Origin: Rhodospirillales bacterium 20-60-12
GTDB taxonomy: Bacteria; Pseudomonadota; Alphaproteobacteria; Acetobacterales; Acetobacteraceae
Reading direction: 5' to 3'
Assembly (NCBI GenBank): GCA_002255495.1
Contig: NCAP01000004.1
Location: 1 to 45,929, forward strand
Length of the DNA stretch: 45,929 nucleotides
Below the pieces are notes generated by a model. It searched no databases, was not told the DNA's origin, and was given only the letters and a program-made list of their open reading frames with translations. Shown in pieces: positions 6,129 through 16,162 of this stretch. Position numbers and translations under genes: made by a program. How positions within the stretch are numbered: the first letter of the stretch is position 1; each line of letters starts with the position of its first letter.

Positions 6129-8576
6129 ATGATGGATATGAATATCGTAGATAAGCAGCGGCTCGTCGTCATCGGTAACGGCATGGCGGGGATGCGCACG
6201 GTGGAGGAAATTCTGGCGCGTTCGCCGGGGAAATTCCAAATCACTGTGTTTGGCGCCGAGCCGCAGCCCAACTATGATCGCATCATGCTGTCCCCGCTGT
6301 TGGCAGGCGATAAAACATTCGATCAGATCGTCCTCAATAGCCGCCAATGGTATCAGGACCAGAATATCGAACTGATCGCCGGCGAGCACGTCGATTGGAT
6401 CGATCGTGAACGAAAGCTGGTCCGTGGCGCAGCCGGCACCGAACGGCCTTATGATCTGCTGCTTCTGGCAACCGGCTCCAACCCGTTCGTGCTGCCGCTG
6501 CCGGGCAAGGATTTAGAAGGCGTCATTACATTTCGCTCCGTCGCCGATGTCGATGACATGCTCAAAGTCGCAGGCCCCGGCAAGCGTGCGGTTGTCATCG
6601 GCGGCGGGTTGCTCGGGCTGGAAGCCGCCCACGGCCTCAATCTGCGCGGCATGGAGGTATCGGTCATTCATCTCATGCCCACTTTGATGGAGCGCCAGCT
6701 CGATGCCTCGGCCGCGCATTTGCTGGAACGCAAACTCACCGCGCGCGGCATGAATATCTATACCGGCGCCAACACCGAAGCCTTCCTCGGCGATGAGCGG
6801 GTGCGTGCGGTGAAATTGAAGGACGGCACCGAAATCCCGACCGACCTCGTCGTCATGGCCGTCGGCATCCGCCCCAACTCGGGCCTTGGCCGCGCCGTCG
6901 GTCTCGCCTGTGAACGCGGCATCGTCGTCGATGATGCGATGCGCACCTCAGACCCCGCCATTTTCGCGGTTGGCGAATGTGTCGAACATCGCGGCCAAAC
7001 CTACGGACTCGTCGCCCCGATATGGGACATGGCGCGGGCGCTGGCCGACAATATCACGGCAACCGCCGAGACCGCTTTCGTGCCCGCGGCCACGGGGACG
7101 CGGCTGAAGGTCTCCGGCATCGAGATGTTTTCGGCCGGTGAATTCATGGGCGACAAGACCACCGAGGATGTCGTGCTGCGCGATGGCGCGCGCGGGATCT
7201 ATAAGCGCCTGGTATTGCGCGAGGACCGCCTGGTCGGCGTCGTATGCTTTGGCGACGCTTCCGACGCGCCATGGTATTTCGATCTGCTGCGCCAGGGCGA
7301 GGCGCTCGGTGAGCTGCGCGAGACCGTGATTTTCGGGCCGGTCGCGGCCAGTGCCGATACCGCCGATTCCGTGATGTCACTGCCCGATAGTTCCGAGATT
7401 TGCGGCTGCAACGGCATCAAGAAAGGCACCATTCTGGCCGCTATCGCCCAACATGGTCTCGCCACGATCGATGATGTGCGAACCCGCACCAAGGCGTCTG
7501 CCTCTTGCGGGTCGTGCACCGGCCTTGTCGAAGGGTTGCTGAAAGGCGCACTCGGTTCGGCTTACGCGCCAGCCGCCGTCAAACCGATGTGCAAATGCAC
7601 GTCACTCGGCCATGATGAAGTGCGCCGGCGCATCGTCGGCGGCAAGCTGAAAACCATTGAGGATGCGATGCAAATCCTCGAATGGACAACGCCCGATGGT
7701 TGCGGCTCCTGCAGACCGGCACTGAATTATTACATGATCTGCGCCTGGCCCGGCGAATATGTCGATGACGCGCAGTCGCGCTTCGTCAATGAACGGATGC
7801 ACGCCAACATTCAGAAGGACGGCACCTATTCCGTCGTGCCGCGCATGTGGGGCGGTGTGACGTCCTCGACCGAATTGCGCGCGATTGCCGATGTCGTGGA
7901 TAAATACAAAATCCCGACCGTGAAAATCACTGGCGGCCAGCGTGTCGATATGCTCGGTGTCAAAAAAGAAGATCTGCGCGATGTCTGGCGCGACCTCAAT
8001 GCCGCCGGCATGGTCTCCGGCCATGCTTATGGCAAGGCGCTGCGTACCGTGAAAACCTGTGTCGGTTCGGAATGGTGTCGCTTCGGTGTTCAGGATTCGA
8101 CCGCCTTGGGCATCACCCTCGAACGCATGACCTGGGGGTCGTGGCATCCGCACAAGGTCAAGCTCGCAGTCTCCGGCTGTCCGCGCAATTGTGCCGAAGC
8201 CACCATCAAGGATTTCGGCGTGGTCGCCACCGAAGCCGGGTGGGATTTGCATATCGGCGGCAATGGCGGCATCAAAGTGCGCGCCACCGATTTTCTCTGC
8301 AAGGTCACGACCGAGCAGGAGGTTTTGGAATATTGCGGCGCGTTCCTTCAGCTTTACCGCGAGGAAGGGCGCTATCTGGAGCGCACCGCCCCTTATGTCG
8401 AGCGCGTCGGCGTACCCTATATCCAACAAAAAATGGTCGAGGACGCCGCAAATCGCAGCGCTCTTTATCAGCGTTTCATGTATGCGCAGCGCTTCGCGCA
8501 AAGTGATCCCTGGGCCGAGCAATCCGGCCCGGCGGCTGATGTGCGGCAATATTCCCCAATGGCGGAGATGGTTTGA
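6129..8576 (+). CDS. nirB: NAD(P)H nitrite reductase, large subunit
   Basis: An 815-residue flavo-sirohaem enzyme that reduces nitrite to ammonium in the cytoplasm. In order: an FAD-binding motif VVIGNGMAGM (about 12-21); an NAD-binding VVIGGGLLGLEAA (about 156-168); a BFD-type [2Fe-2S] domain with Cys near 424/426 and 459/462 (EICGCNGIKKG, CGSCTGL); a second Cys set near 488/490 and 524/527; the nitrite/sulfite reductase ferredoxin-like half domain; and the [4Fe-4S]-sirohaem ligands in CVGSEWCRFG (about 644-653) and CPRNCAE (about 684-690). The length is normal. The nirD ATG begins on the last base of its stop codon, so the two are coupled. Sirohaem synthesis genes are not in the window. Confidence 0.95.
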   Translation: MMDMNIVDKQRLVVIGNGMAGMRTVEEILARSPGKFQITVFGAEPQPNYDRIMLSPLLAGDKTFDQIVLNSRQWYQDQNIELIAGEHVDWIDRERKLVRGAAGTERPYDLLLLATGSNPFVLPLPGKDLEGVITFRSVADVDDMLKVAGPGKRAVVIGGGLLGLEAAHGLNLRGMEVSVIHLMPTLMERQLDASAAHLLERKLTARGMNIYTGANTEAFLGDERVRAVKLKDGTEIPTDLVVMAVGIRPNSGLGRAVGLACERGIVVDDAMRTSDPAIFAVGECVEHRGQTYGLVAPIWDMARALADNITATAETAFVPAATGTRLKVSGIEMFSAGEFMGDKTTEDVVLRDGARGIYKRLVLREDRLVGVVCFGDASDAPWYFDLLRQGEALGELRETVIFGPVAASADTADSVMSLPDSSEICGCNGIKKGTILAAIAQHGLATIDDVRTRTKASASCGSCTGLVEGLLKGALGSAYAPAAVKPMCKCTSLGHDEVRRRIVGGKLKTIEDAMQILEWTTPDGCGSCRPALNYYMICAWPGEYVDDAQSRFVNERMHANIQKDGTYSVVPRMWGGVTSSTELRAIADVVDKYKIPTVKITGGQRVDMLGVKKEDLRDVWRDLNAAGMVSGHAYGKALRTVKTCVGSEWCRFGVQDSTALGITLERMTWGSWHPHKVKLAVSGCPRNCAEATIKDFGVVATEAGWDLHIGGNGGIKVRATDFLCKVTTEQEVLEYCGAFLQLYREEGRYLERTAPYVERVGVPYIQQKMVEDAANRSALYQRFMYAQRFAQSDPWAEQSGPAADVRQYSPMAEMV

Positions 8577-8910
8577 TGGACGGCATGGCACGCGATGTAT
8601 TTTTCACCGATGTCGGCGCACTGAACGATATCCCCAGGCTGGGAGCGCGTACCGTCACCACCGCCGAGGGCGATATTGCGATATTCCGCAATAATCAGGA
8701 TGAAATTTTTGCCCTGCGTGATCGCTGTCCGCACAAAGCGGGCCCACTCAGCCAGGGTATCGTCCATGGCCGCTCCGTCACCTGCCCGCTGCATGGCTGG
8801 GTGATTTCGCTGGAAACCGGGCAAGCGATGGGTGCCGATTCCGGCTGCACCCATCGCTTTTCGGTCAAACTGGAGGATGGGCGGATCCTACTCGGCATCG
8901 GTGCCAAACC

Positions 8911-8914
<4 letters not shown>
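8576..8914 (+). CDS. nirD: Nitrite reductase small subunit (Rieske-type)
   Basis: A 112-residue Rieske-fold protein. The ATG at 8576 overlaps the nirB stop by one base. The two [2Fe-2S] ligand sets are present as CPHKAG (about residues 46-51) and CPLHGW (about 64-69), so this copy can bind a cluster, unlike NirD proteins that have lost it. In Paracoccus the equivalent NasG is described as passing electrons from the FAD/NADH site of the large subunit to both nitrite and nitrate reduction. An intact cluster here fits that role, which would explain why no separate reductase for the nitrate reductase is encoded nearby. Confidence 0.93.
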
Positions 8915-11538
<2,624 letters not shown>

Positions 11539-11562
11539 GGCCGAAGCGGCATTCTATCACCC

Positions 11563-11874
11563 ATGACAAACGCAATCCGCCTCCATTGGGACGACGTGCC
11601 GACCCATGGTGACGCAAAAACCGATCGCCGGCTGATCCCCGGCAAAGCCGGTGATGTCAAGCGGGTCATTGTACCGGCGGGCACGGTGGCCGAGCGCCAT
11701 GAGCATGATTTCGAGCAGTTTTTCTATGTCCAGAGCGGCACCGGCACGCTGCACACCGCGGCGGGCGACTGGCCCTTGGCGCCAGGCACGGTGGTTCATT
11801 TCGAACCCCATGCCTGGCACAGCGCGGTGTTTGATACCGAGACCGTGCTGATCGAGGTCAATTTCAAACCTTGA
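11563..11874 (+). CDS. Small cupin-domain protein
   Basis: A 103-residue single-domain cupin. Motif 1 is RHEHDFEQFFYVQSGTG (about 46-62) with two His and a Glu as likely metal ligands; motif 2 is FEPHAWHSAVF (about 85-95). It sits 24 bases after the nitrate reductase stop and its own stop overlaps the TTG start of the next gene, so it may be transcribed with the nas operon. No substrate can be assigned; cupins of this size are often metal-binding enzymes or sensors. Confidence 0.75.
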   Translation: MTNAIRLHWDDVPTHGDAKTDRRLIPGKAGDVKRVIVPAGTVAERHEHDFEQFFYVQSGTGTLHTAAGDWPLAPGTVVHFEPHAWHSAVFDTETVLIEVNFKP

Positions 11875-12311
11875 GAATTTTTCTCCTGATTTTGCTTCTG
11901 CTCGGTGCAAGCGGGGTGGCTCACGCGGCCATGTCCCGCTCCCCCGTCGGCCAGTGGCTGACCCAGAACGGCCAGGCCGTGATTGCAATCGAGCCCTGCG
12001 GCGGCGATTTATGCGGCCGCATTATCGGCATCACGCTGGATCACCCGGATGACCCGCTGCCGCGTGACTGGATGGGCCGCGAGCAATGCGGATTGACGAT
12101 CATCCGCCAGGCCGCCCCCCAGGCGAACGGCCTATGGCGCGGCCGGATCATCGATCCGCGCAATGGCGATTCCTATCACGCGCAATTCTCGGTGGCACCC
12201 GATCATACTCTGCATTTGCGCGGCTATCTGGGTATTCCATTGCTCGGACAGACCCAAATCTGGCGGCCCTACAAACCCCATTTGCCCGCCGATTGCCGGA
12301 TGGTCAGGTAA
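11871..12311 (+). CDS. DUF2147 family exported protein
   Basis: A 146-residue protein that starts at TTG 11871, overlapping the cupin stop by four bases (TTGA). Residues 1-20 form a signal peptide (MRIFLLILLLLGASGVAHA). The mature part has the DUF2147 pattern: SPVGQWLTQNG, CGGDLCGRIIG, DPRNGDSYHAQFSV and LHLRGYLGIPLLGQTQIW. It is periplasmic or secreted. The family has no settled function; it is a small beta-rich domain common in alphaproteobacteria. Coupling to the cupin gene suggests the two are made together. Confidence 0.8.
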   Translation: MRIFLLILLLLGASGVAHAAMSRSPVGQWLTQNGQAVIAIEPCGGDLCGRIIGITLDHPDDPLPRDWMGREQCGLTIIRQAAPQANGLWRGRIIDPRNGDSYHAQFSVAPDHTLHLRGYLGIPLLGQTQIWRPYKPHLPADCRMVR

Positions 12312-12316
12312 ATCAG

Positions 12317-12352
12317 CCGCCTGACCTCTGGCGGGTTCAGAATTTTCTTTTC
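12317..12352 (+). terminator. Possible terminator after the DUF2147 gene
   Basis: CCGCC (12317-12321) pairs with GGCGG (12330-12334) around an 8-base loop. A T-rich stretch (AATTTTCTTTTC) begins about seven bases later. The short stem and the gap before the T-run make it weak. The remaining bases to the next start show nothing further of note. Confidence 0.35.
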
Positions 12353-12435
12353 GCTGAGCTCGTTCTGTGCGATCATTTTACGAGTTCAGGGATGAGCGTC
12401 TCAAACCATGGCGTTTTCAGCGCGGAGGGTTTTCA

Positions 12436-12861
12436 ATGCTCGACAAAGTGATGGTGAACGAATTTTCTCATGTGAAGCCTGGTGATACCGCCTGGCGCAC
12501 GGATGGGCTGCGCGATTTTTTCCTCTACCGCGATCTCGGTGTTGCCGCCGCCACCGGCGGGCGCGTCATTTGCCAATTGGTCAAAGCCAATTCGGCGCCG
12601 GAAGCCGGCACTGGCTGGCATACGCATTCGGCGGATTTTCACATCGTCATCATGACCAAAGGCTGGGCAAAATTCATGTATGGCGACAAGGACACGCTTG
12701 TCGCGGCCGGCGATGTAGTGCCTCAGCGCCCGGGTATCGTGCATTATTTGTATGATTACTCGCCCGACATGGAATATATCGAAATCACCTCGCCGGCTGA
12801 TTTCGGCACCGAGGATGCGGCTGCCCCATGCGCCGTGCCCGCGCCCTCCTCCTGGAGTTGA
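12436..12861 (+). CDS. Cupin-domain protein
   Basis: A 141-residue cupin. The ATG at 12436 is preceded by GGAGGG at 12424-12429. Motif 1 is WHTHSADFHIVIMTKG with His residues in HTHxxxxH spacing; motif 2 is PQRPGIVHYLYDYS; a DMEYIEITSP strand follows. The protein resembles quercetinase-like cupins of unknown role found as single genes. It is separated from the DUF2147 gene by 124 bases with its own binding site, so it is probably transcribed separately. No substrate is evident. Confidence 0.75.
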   Translation: MLDKVMVNEFSHVKPGDTAWRTDGLRDFFLYRDLGVAAATGGRVICQLVKANSAPEAGTGWHTHSADFHIVIMTKGWAKFMYGDKDTLVAAGDVVPQRPGIVHYLYDYSPDMEYIEITSPADFGTEDAAAPCAVPAPSSWS

Positions 12862-12906
12862 GCACACGCGGCCGGAGCCGAATTTCACTCTGGCCGCATT
12901 GCTTGT

Positions 12907-13650
12907 TCAGAAATCCAGATCGAGCTCGGTAATCTCTTCGGGTTCCTGCAAGGCCGCCTCAATCCATTCCTGCATGTCCGGCCAGGCCATTATGGTCTCG
13001 CAGTAGCGATGCCCGGTTTCATCCACCGATACATCATAGCTGAGCAGGCGGGTGACCACGGGCGCATACATGGCATCCGCGACGGTGGGTTTTTCACCGA
13101 ACAGATATGGCCCATGCCAGGTATTGAGGCATTCCCGCCAGATGCTCAGCACCCGGTCGATATCCGCCTGGGCCGATGACCATACGGTGAAGCCCTTGCG
13201 GTGCAGGCGCAGATTCATCGGCAGCGAGGAGCGCAGCGCACTGAACCCCGAATGAATTTCCCCGCTGATCGATCGGCAGCGGGCGCGGGCGGCCAGATCG
13301 CGCGGCATCATCTGCGCCTCGGGCATCAATTCATTGAGATATTCGGCGATTGCCAGAGTATCCCAGACGGAAAACCCGTCATGGACCAGGCAGGGCAGCA
13401 GGATCGAGGAGGCCCGCATCAAAAGCTCCGCGCGCGCCCGCGGGTCGTCCAATGCGGCTGACTCGGTGACGAAATTGATCCCCGAAAGGCGGGCGAGCAA
13501 AAATCCCCGCAATGACCATGACGAGTAATTCCGGCTGCTGATCAACAGCTTGGCGGGCTTGGAGCGGAGTTTATCTGTCTCAAACTCCGAGACTGAGGAG
13601 GTTGGAGTTGCTTTTAGGGGCACTTGCTTCACGTTAACGGCTTTAGCCAT
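12907..13650 (-). CDS. Glutathione S-transferase family protein
   Basis: A 247-residue cytosolic GST. The ATG at 13648-13650 follows AGGGAAGAG; earlier in-frame codons would run into the divergent depolymerase promoter. After a 35-residue polar extension, the thioredoxin-like domain begins with KLLISSRNYSSWSLRGFLL, which holds the SSWS motif of the catalytic N terminus, and continues with LPCLVHDGFSVWDTLAIAEYL, the cis-Pro and glutathione-binding segment. The helical C-terminal domain includes PYLFGEKPTVADAMYAPVVTR (N-capping box). The N-terminal extension is unusual for the family and may mean the true start lies further in, but no later start codon fits. The substrate is unknown. Confidence 0.8.
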   Translation of the reverse strand: MAKAVNVKQVPLKATPTSSVSEFETDKLRSKPAKLLISSRNYSSWSLRGFLLARLSGINFVTESAALDDPRARAELLMRASSILLPCLVHDGFSVWDTLAIAEYLNELMPEAQMMPRDLAARARCRSISGEIHSGFSALRSSLPMNLRLHRKGFTVWSSAQADIDRVLSIWRECLNTWHGPYLFGEKPTVADAMYAPVVTRLLSYDVSVDETGHRYCETIMAWPDMQEWIEAALQEPEEITELDLDF

Positions 13651-13767
13651 CGGTTTGCTCTTCCCTTTTTTAATATTCGGCGGCAGACTTACAAAACCCG
13701 AAAGAGCCGAGAAAAGCAAAGCCGATTTAGTAATTTTTTGAACATTATGACGAGTGAGAGTTTTAGT

Positions 13768-14985
13768 ATGATCTACCAGATGTATCAGGCTCAATCAGAT
13801 TTTCTTGACCCGATGCGTATGGTCGCCCGTAATATCTCACCCTTGGTGAAATTGGTCACGCCACAGAAGCCTTTTGGTCAGGCTTTACGCCAACTTACCG
13901 CCTCGCTCGATTTGGTCGGTCATTCAGGAACCACCCACACGAGGCCGCCTTACGGCATCGAATCCGTGGCCGTCGGCAATGAACTGGTCGAGGTGATCGA
14001 GGAGGTCGCCTACGACACCGCATTCGGCGCGCTGCTGCATTTTCGCAAAGACACTGTGCGGCCGCAACCAAAGCTGCTGCTGGTTGCCCCCTTATCCGGG
14101 CATTTCGCCACCTTGCTGCGCAACACGGTCGAAGTATTGCTGCAGGACCACGACGTCTATGTCACCGACTGGCACAATGCGCGCGACATTCCGCTCGCTG
14201 CTGGGCCATTCGGGTTTGACGAATATGTAGCCCACGTCATGGATTTTCTCGAAATTCTCGGGCCGCGCAGCCATGTCGTCGCGGTCTGCCAACCGGCCGT
14301 CGCGGTCTTGGCGGCGGTCGCTTTGATGGCCGAGAATAACCATATCGCGACACCCCGCAGCATGACCTTGATGGCCGGGCCGATCGATACGCGGCAGAAC
14401 CCGACCAAGGTCAATCAATTGGCAAAAACCAAAGATATCGACTGGTTCGAGAAAAATCTCATCGGCGTCGTGCCCTGGCGTTATAAAGGCGCGGGCCGGC
14501 GGGTCTATCCGGGCTTTGTGCAATTGGCATCGTTCATGTCGATGAATCTCGACAAGCATATGAGCGCCCATAAAAAGCAATTCGCCAATCTGATGTCCGA
14601 AGATATCGAGGCGAGTCTCGCGCATCGTAAATTCTACGACGAATATCTCGCGGTGATGGATTTGCCGGCGGAGTTTTATCTCGAAACGGTCGAGCGTATA
14701 TTCCAAACCCATGAATTGCCGCTCGGGCAATTGATGTGGCGCGGCCGTAAAGTCAAACCTGAAGCCATCAAGCGGACTTTTCTGTTCACGGTCGAAGGCG
14801 AGCGCGATGATATTTGTGCGCTCGGGCAGACCATGGCCGCACTTGATTTATGCTCGAATTTGCGCCCGGTTCTCAAACGCCATCATTTGCAAAACGGCGT
14901 CGGCCATTACGGCGTGTTCAGCGGCAAACGCTGGGCCAACGAGATTTATCCGCTGATCCGCGAAGTCATCCATTTCAGCCGCTGA
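13768..14985 (+). CDS. phaZ: Intracellular polyhydroxybutyrate depolymerase
   Basis: A 405-residue protein similar throughout to the Ralstonia PhaZ1 type, which breaks down native PHB granules in the cytoplasm. The ATG at 13768 aligns with the family start (MIYQMYQAQ); GTGAGAG lies just upstream. An earlier in-frame ATG at 13747 would add only seven residues. The nucleophile is the Cys in VVAVCQPAVAVLAA, the acid is in EGERDDIC, and the base is the His in VGHYGVFSGKRW, matching the Cys-Asp-His triad of the family. No PHB synthase gene lies nearby. Its 3' end overlaps the convergent LacI-family gene by 11 bases. Confidence 0.93.
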   Translation: MIYQMYQAQSDFLDPMRMVARNISPLVKLVTPQKPFGQALRQLTASLDLVGHSGTTHTRPPYGIESVAVGNELVEVIEEVAYDTAFGALLHFRKDTVRPQPKLLLVAPLSGHFATLLRNTVEVLLQDHDVYVTDWHNARDIPLAAGPFGFDEYVAHVMDFLEILGPRSHVVAVCQPAVAVLAAVALMAENNHIATPRSMTLMAGPIDTRQNPTKVNQLAKTKDIDWFEKNLIGVVPWRYKGAGRRVYPGFVQLASFMSMNLDKHMSAHKKQFANLMSEDIEASLAHRKFYDEYLAVMDLPAEFYLETVERIFQTHELPLGQLMWRGRKVKPEAIKRTFLFTVEGERDDICALGQTMAALDLCSNLRPVLKRHHLQNGVGHYGVFSGKRWANEIYPLIREVIHFSR

Positions 14986-15973
14986 CGGGCGCACGCGCCG
15001 CCGTCGATCCGCGAATGATGCAATGGCCGCCGAGCACAATCTTGCGTGTCGGTGCGGCCGGGTCATCAAGCCGCTCCAGCAACATCCCCATCGCGGCCCG
15101 CCCCATCCGTTCAACCGGCTGTTCAATCACTGTCAGGCCCGGTCCGGCCAGTTCCGTCCAGCTCTCATTGTCGAAACCGGCCACGGCGAGGTCTTCCGGC
15201 ATGGCCAGGCCCGCCGCGCGCAATGCGCGCACCACACCCATCAATAACAGCCCGTTACTGGCAATGATCGCTTCGGGCAGAATCCGCTCCCGGATCTGTC
15301 GGGTGATTTCCATCTCTGCCGCCTCGATACTGGGGGCGATGAATGTCTCATGGCTGGGCAATCCATATTTTGCCAGGCCCGCCGCATAGCCCTGGTGGCG
15401 CTCAATCCCGGTGGTGCTGGCATTGCCGAACAGGCCGCCGATCCGCCGATAATGCTGCGCGTGCAAATGATCAACCAGCATCATCCCGGCGGCGAAATTA
15501 TCGAGTACCACAGCATCCTCCCATCCTTGCGGGCCGGCGCGGTCGATCAGAACCATCGGGTAGGGACGCTTATGCGGGCTCGGGGCCTCGGCGGTTTGCC
15601 GGGTCGGCGCGAAAATCACGCCCGTGACGCGCTCCTCCTCCATCAAATTCAGATAGAGCGCCTCCTTCTCGGGGTTCTCGTCGGTATTGCACAGGATCAC
15701 CCGTAAACCCGCCTGATAGGCTTCGTCCTCAACCGCGCGGCTGACCGCGGTGAAGAACGGGTTGCGGATATCAGCGACGATCAGCCCGATCGTCTGCGAA
15801 TGCTGCGAGCGCAGGCGCCGGGCCGAAAGATTAGGCCGGTAGCCGGTTTGGCGCACGGCCGCCTCGACCAAGGCACGCAATTCGTCACTGACCGTACCGC
15901 GCCCGAGCACGCGCGAGACGGTCGCCGGCGACACCCCGGCGACTCGGGCCACATCCTTAATGCCTACGATCAT
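14975..15973 (-). CDS. LacI-family regulator of the fructose/Entner-Doudoroff genes
   Basis: A 332-residue repressor-type protein. The helix-turn-helix (IKDVARVAGVSPATVSRVLG, residues 5-24) and the hinge helix YRPNLSARRLR are typical of LacI. The periplasmic-binding-protein-like core follows (IGLIVADIRNPFFTAVSRAVE, VAGFDNESWTELAGPGLT). It is divergent from fruB, and two palindromes of LacI type lie between them, one close to its own start and one on the fruB promoter. It therefore probably represses fru and itself. Fructose-1-phosphate or another sugar phosphate is the likely effector, by analogy with FruR; that is an inference. Confidence 0.88.
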   Translation of the reverse strand: MIVGIKDVARVAGVSPATVSRVLGRGTVSDELRALVEAAVRQTGYRPNLSARRLRSQHSQTIGLIVADIRNPFFTAVSRAVEDEAYQAGLRVILCNTDENPEKEALYLNLMEEERVTGVIFAPTRQTAEAPSPHKRPYPMVLIDRAGPQGWEDAVVLDNFAAGMMLVDHLHAQHYRRIGGLFGNASTTGIERHQGYAAGLAKYGLPSHETFIAPSIEAAEMEITRQIRERILPEAIIASNGLLLMGVVRALRAAGLAMPEDLAVAGFDNESWTELAGPGLTVIEQPVERMGRAAMGMLLERLDDPAAPTRKIVLGGHCIIRGSTAARAPVSG

Positions 15974-15991
15974 GCTCGTTCCCAGCGATTT

Positions 15992-16005
15992 TGAAAACGT
16001 TTTTA
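15992..16005. promoter_or_regulatory. LacI-type operator O1, near the regulator start
   Basis: TGAAAACGTTTTTA contains the perfect palindrome AAAACGTTTT with the central CG expected for LacI/PurR/FruR-type operators. Its near edge is 19 bases from the regulator ATG, so it suits autoregulation. Its centre is 98 bases from that of O2. Confidence 0.55.
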
Positions 16006-16036
16006 CATTTTTAAAATATCAATATGCCCTGAAATC

Positions 16037-16050
16037 ATTGAAATTTCAAT
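16037..16050. promoter_or_regulatory. Perfect 14-bp palindrome between O1 and O2
   Basis: ATTGAAATTTCAAT is a perfect inverted repeat but lacks the central CG of the flanking operators. It may bind a different regulator or be part of the AT-rich promoter region; nothing more can be said. Confidence 0.3.
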
Positions 16051-16076
16051 ATCTCAGTGAGCTCCATAAATAAATC

Positions 16077-16104
16077 TTGACATAATTTATGAAATCGTTT
16101 TCAT
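16077..16104 (+). promoter_or_regulatory. fruB promoter -35 box and LacI-type operator O2
   Basis: A consensus -35 box TTGACA lies at 16077-16082. The operator ATGAAATCGTTTTCAT (16089-16104) is a 16-bp palindrome with a single mismatched pair around the central CG. It covers the spacer and the expected -10 position (TTTCAT at 16099-16104 is a poor -10), where a bound repressor would block polymerase. The fruB ATG is 60 bases downstream with AGGGAG at 16151-16156. Confidence 0.6.
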
Positions 16105-16162
16105 GACACCCAACAGGCCTTGCTCAGGGTCCAGACAAGTCCAAAGGCTAAGGGAGATTAAA

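Noticed and set aside
7602-8591. 329-codon minus-strand frame opposite the sirohaem half of nirB.
   Set aside because: It covers the catalytic part of a well-conserved gene, with no start signals of its own.
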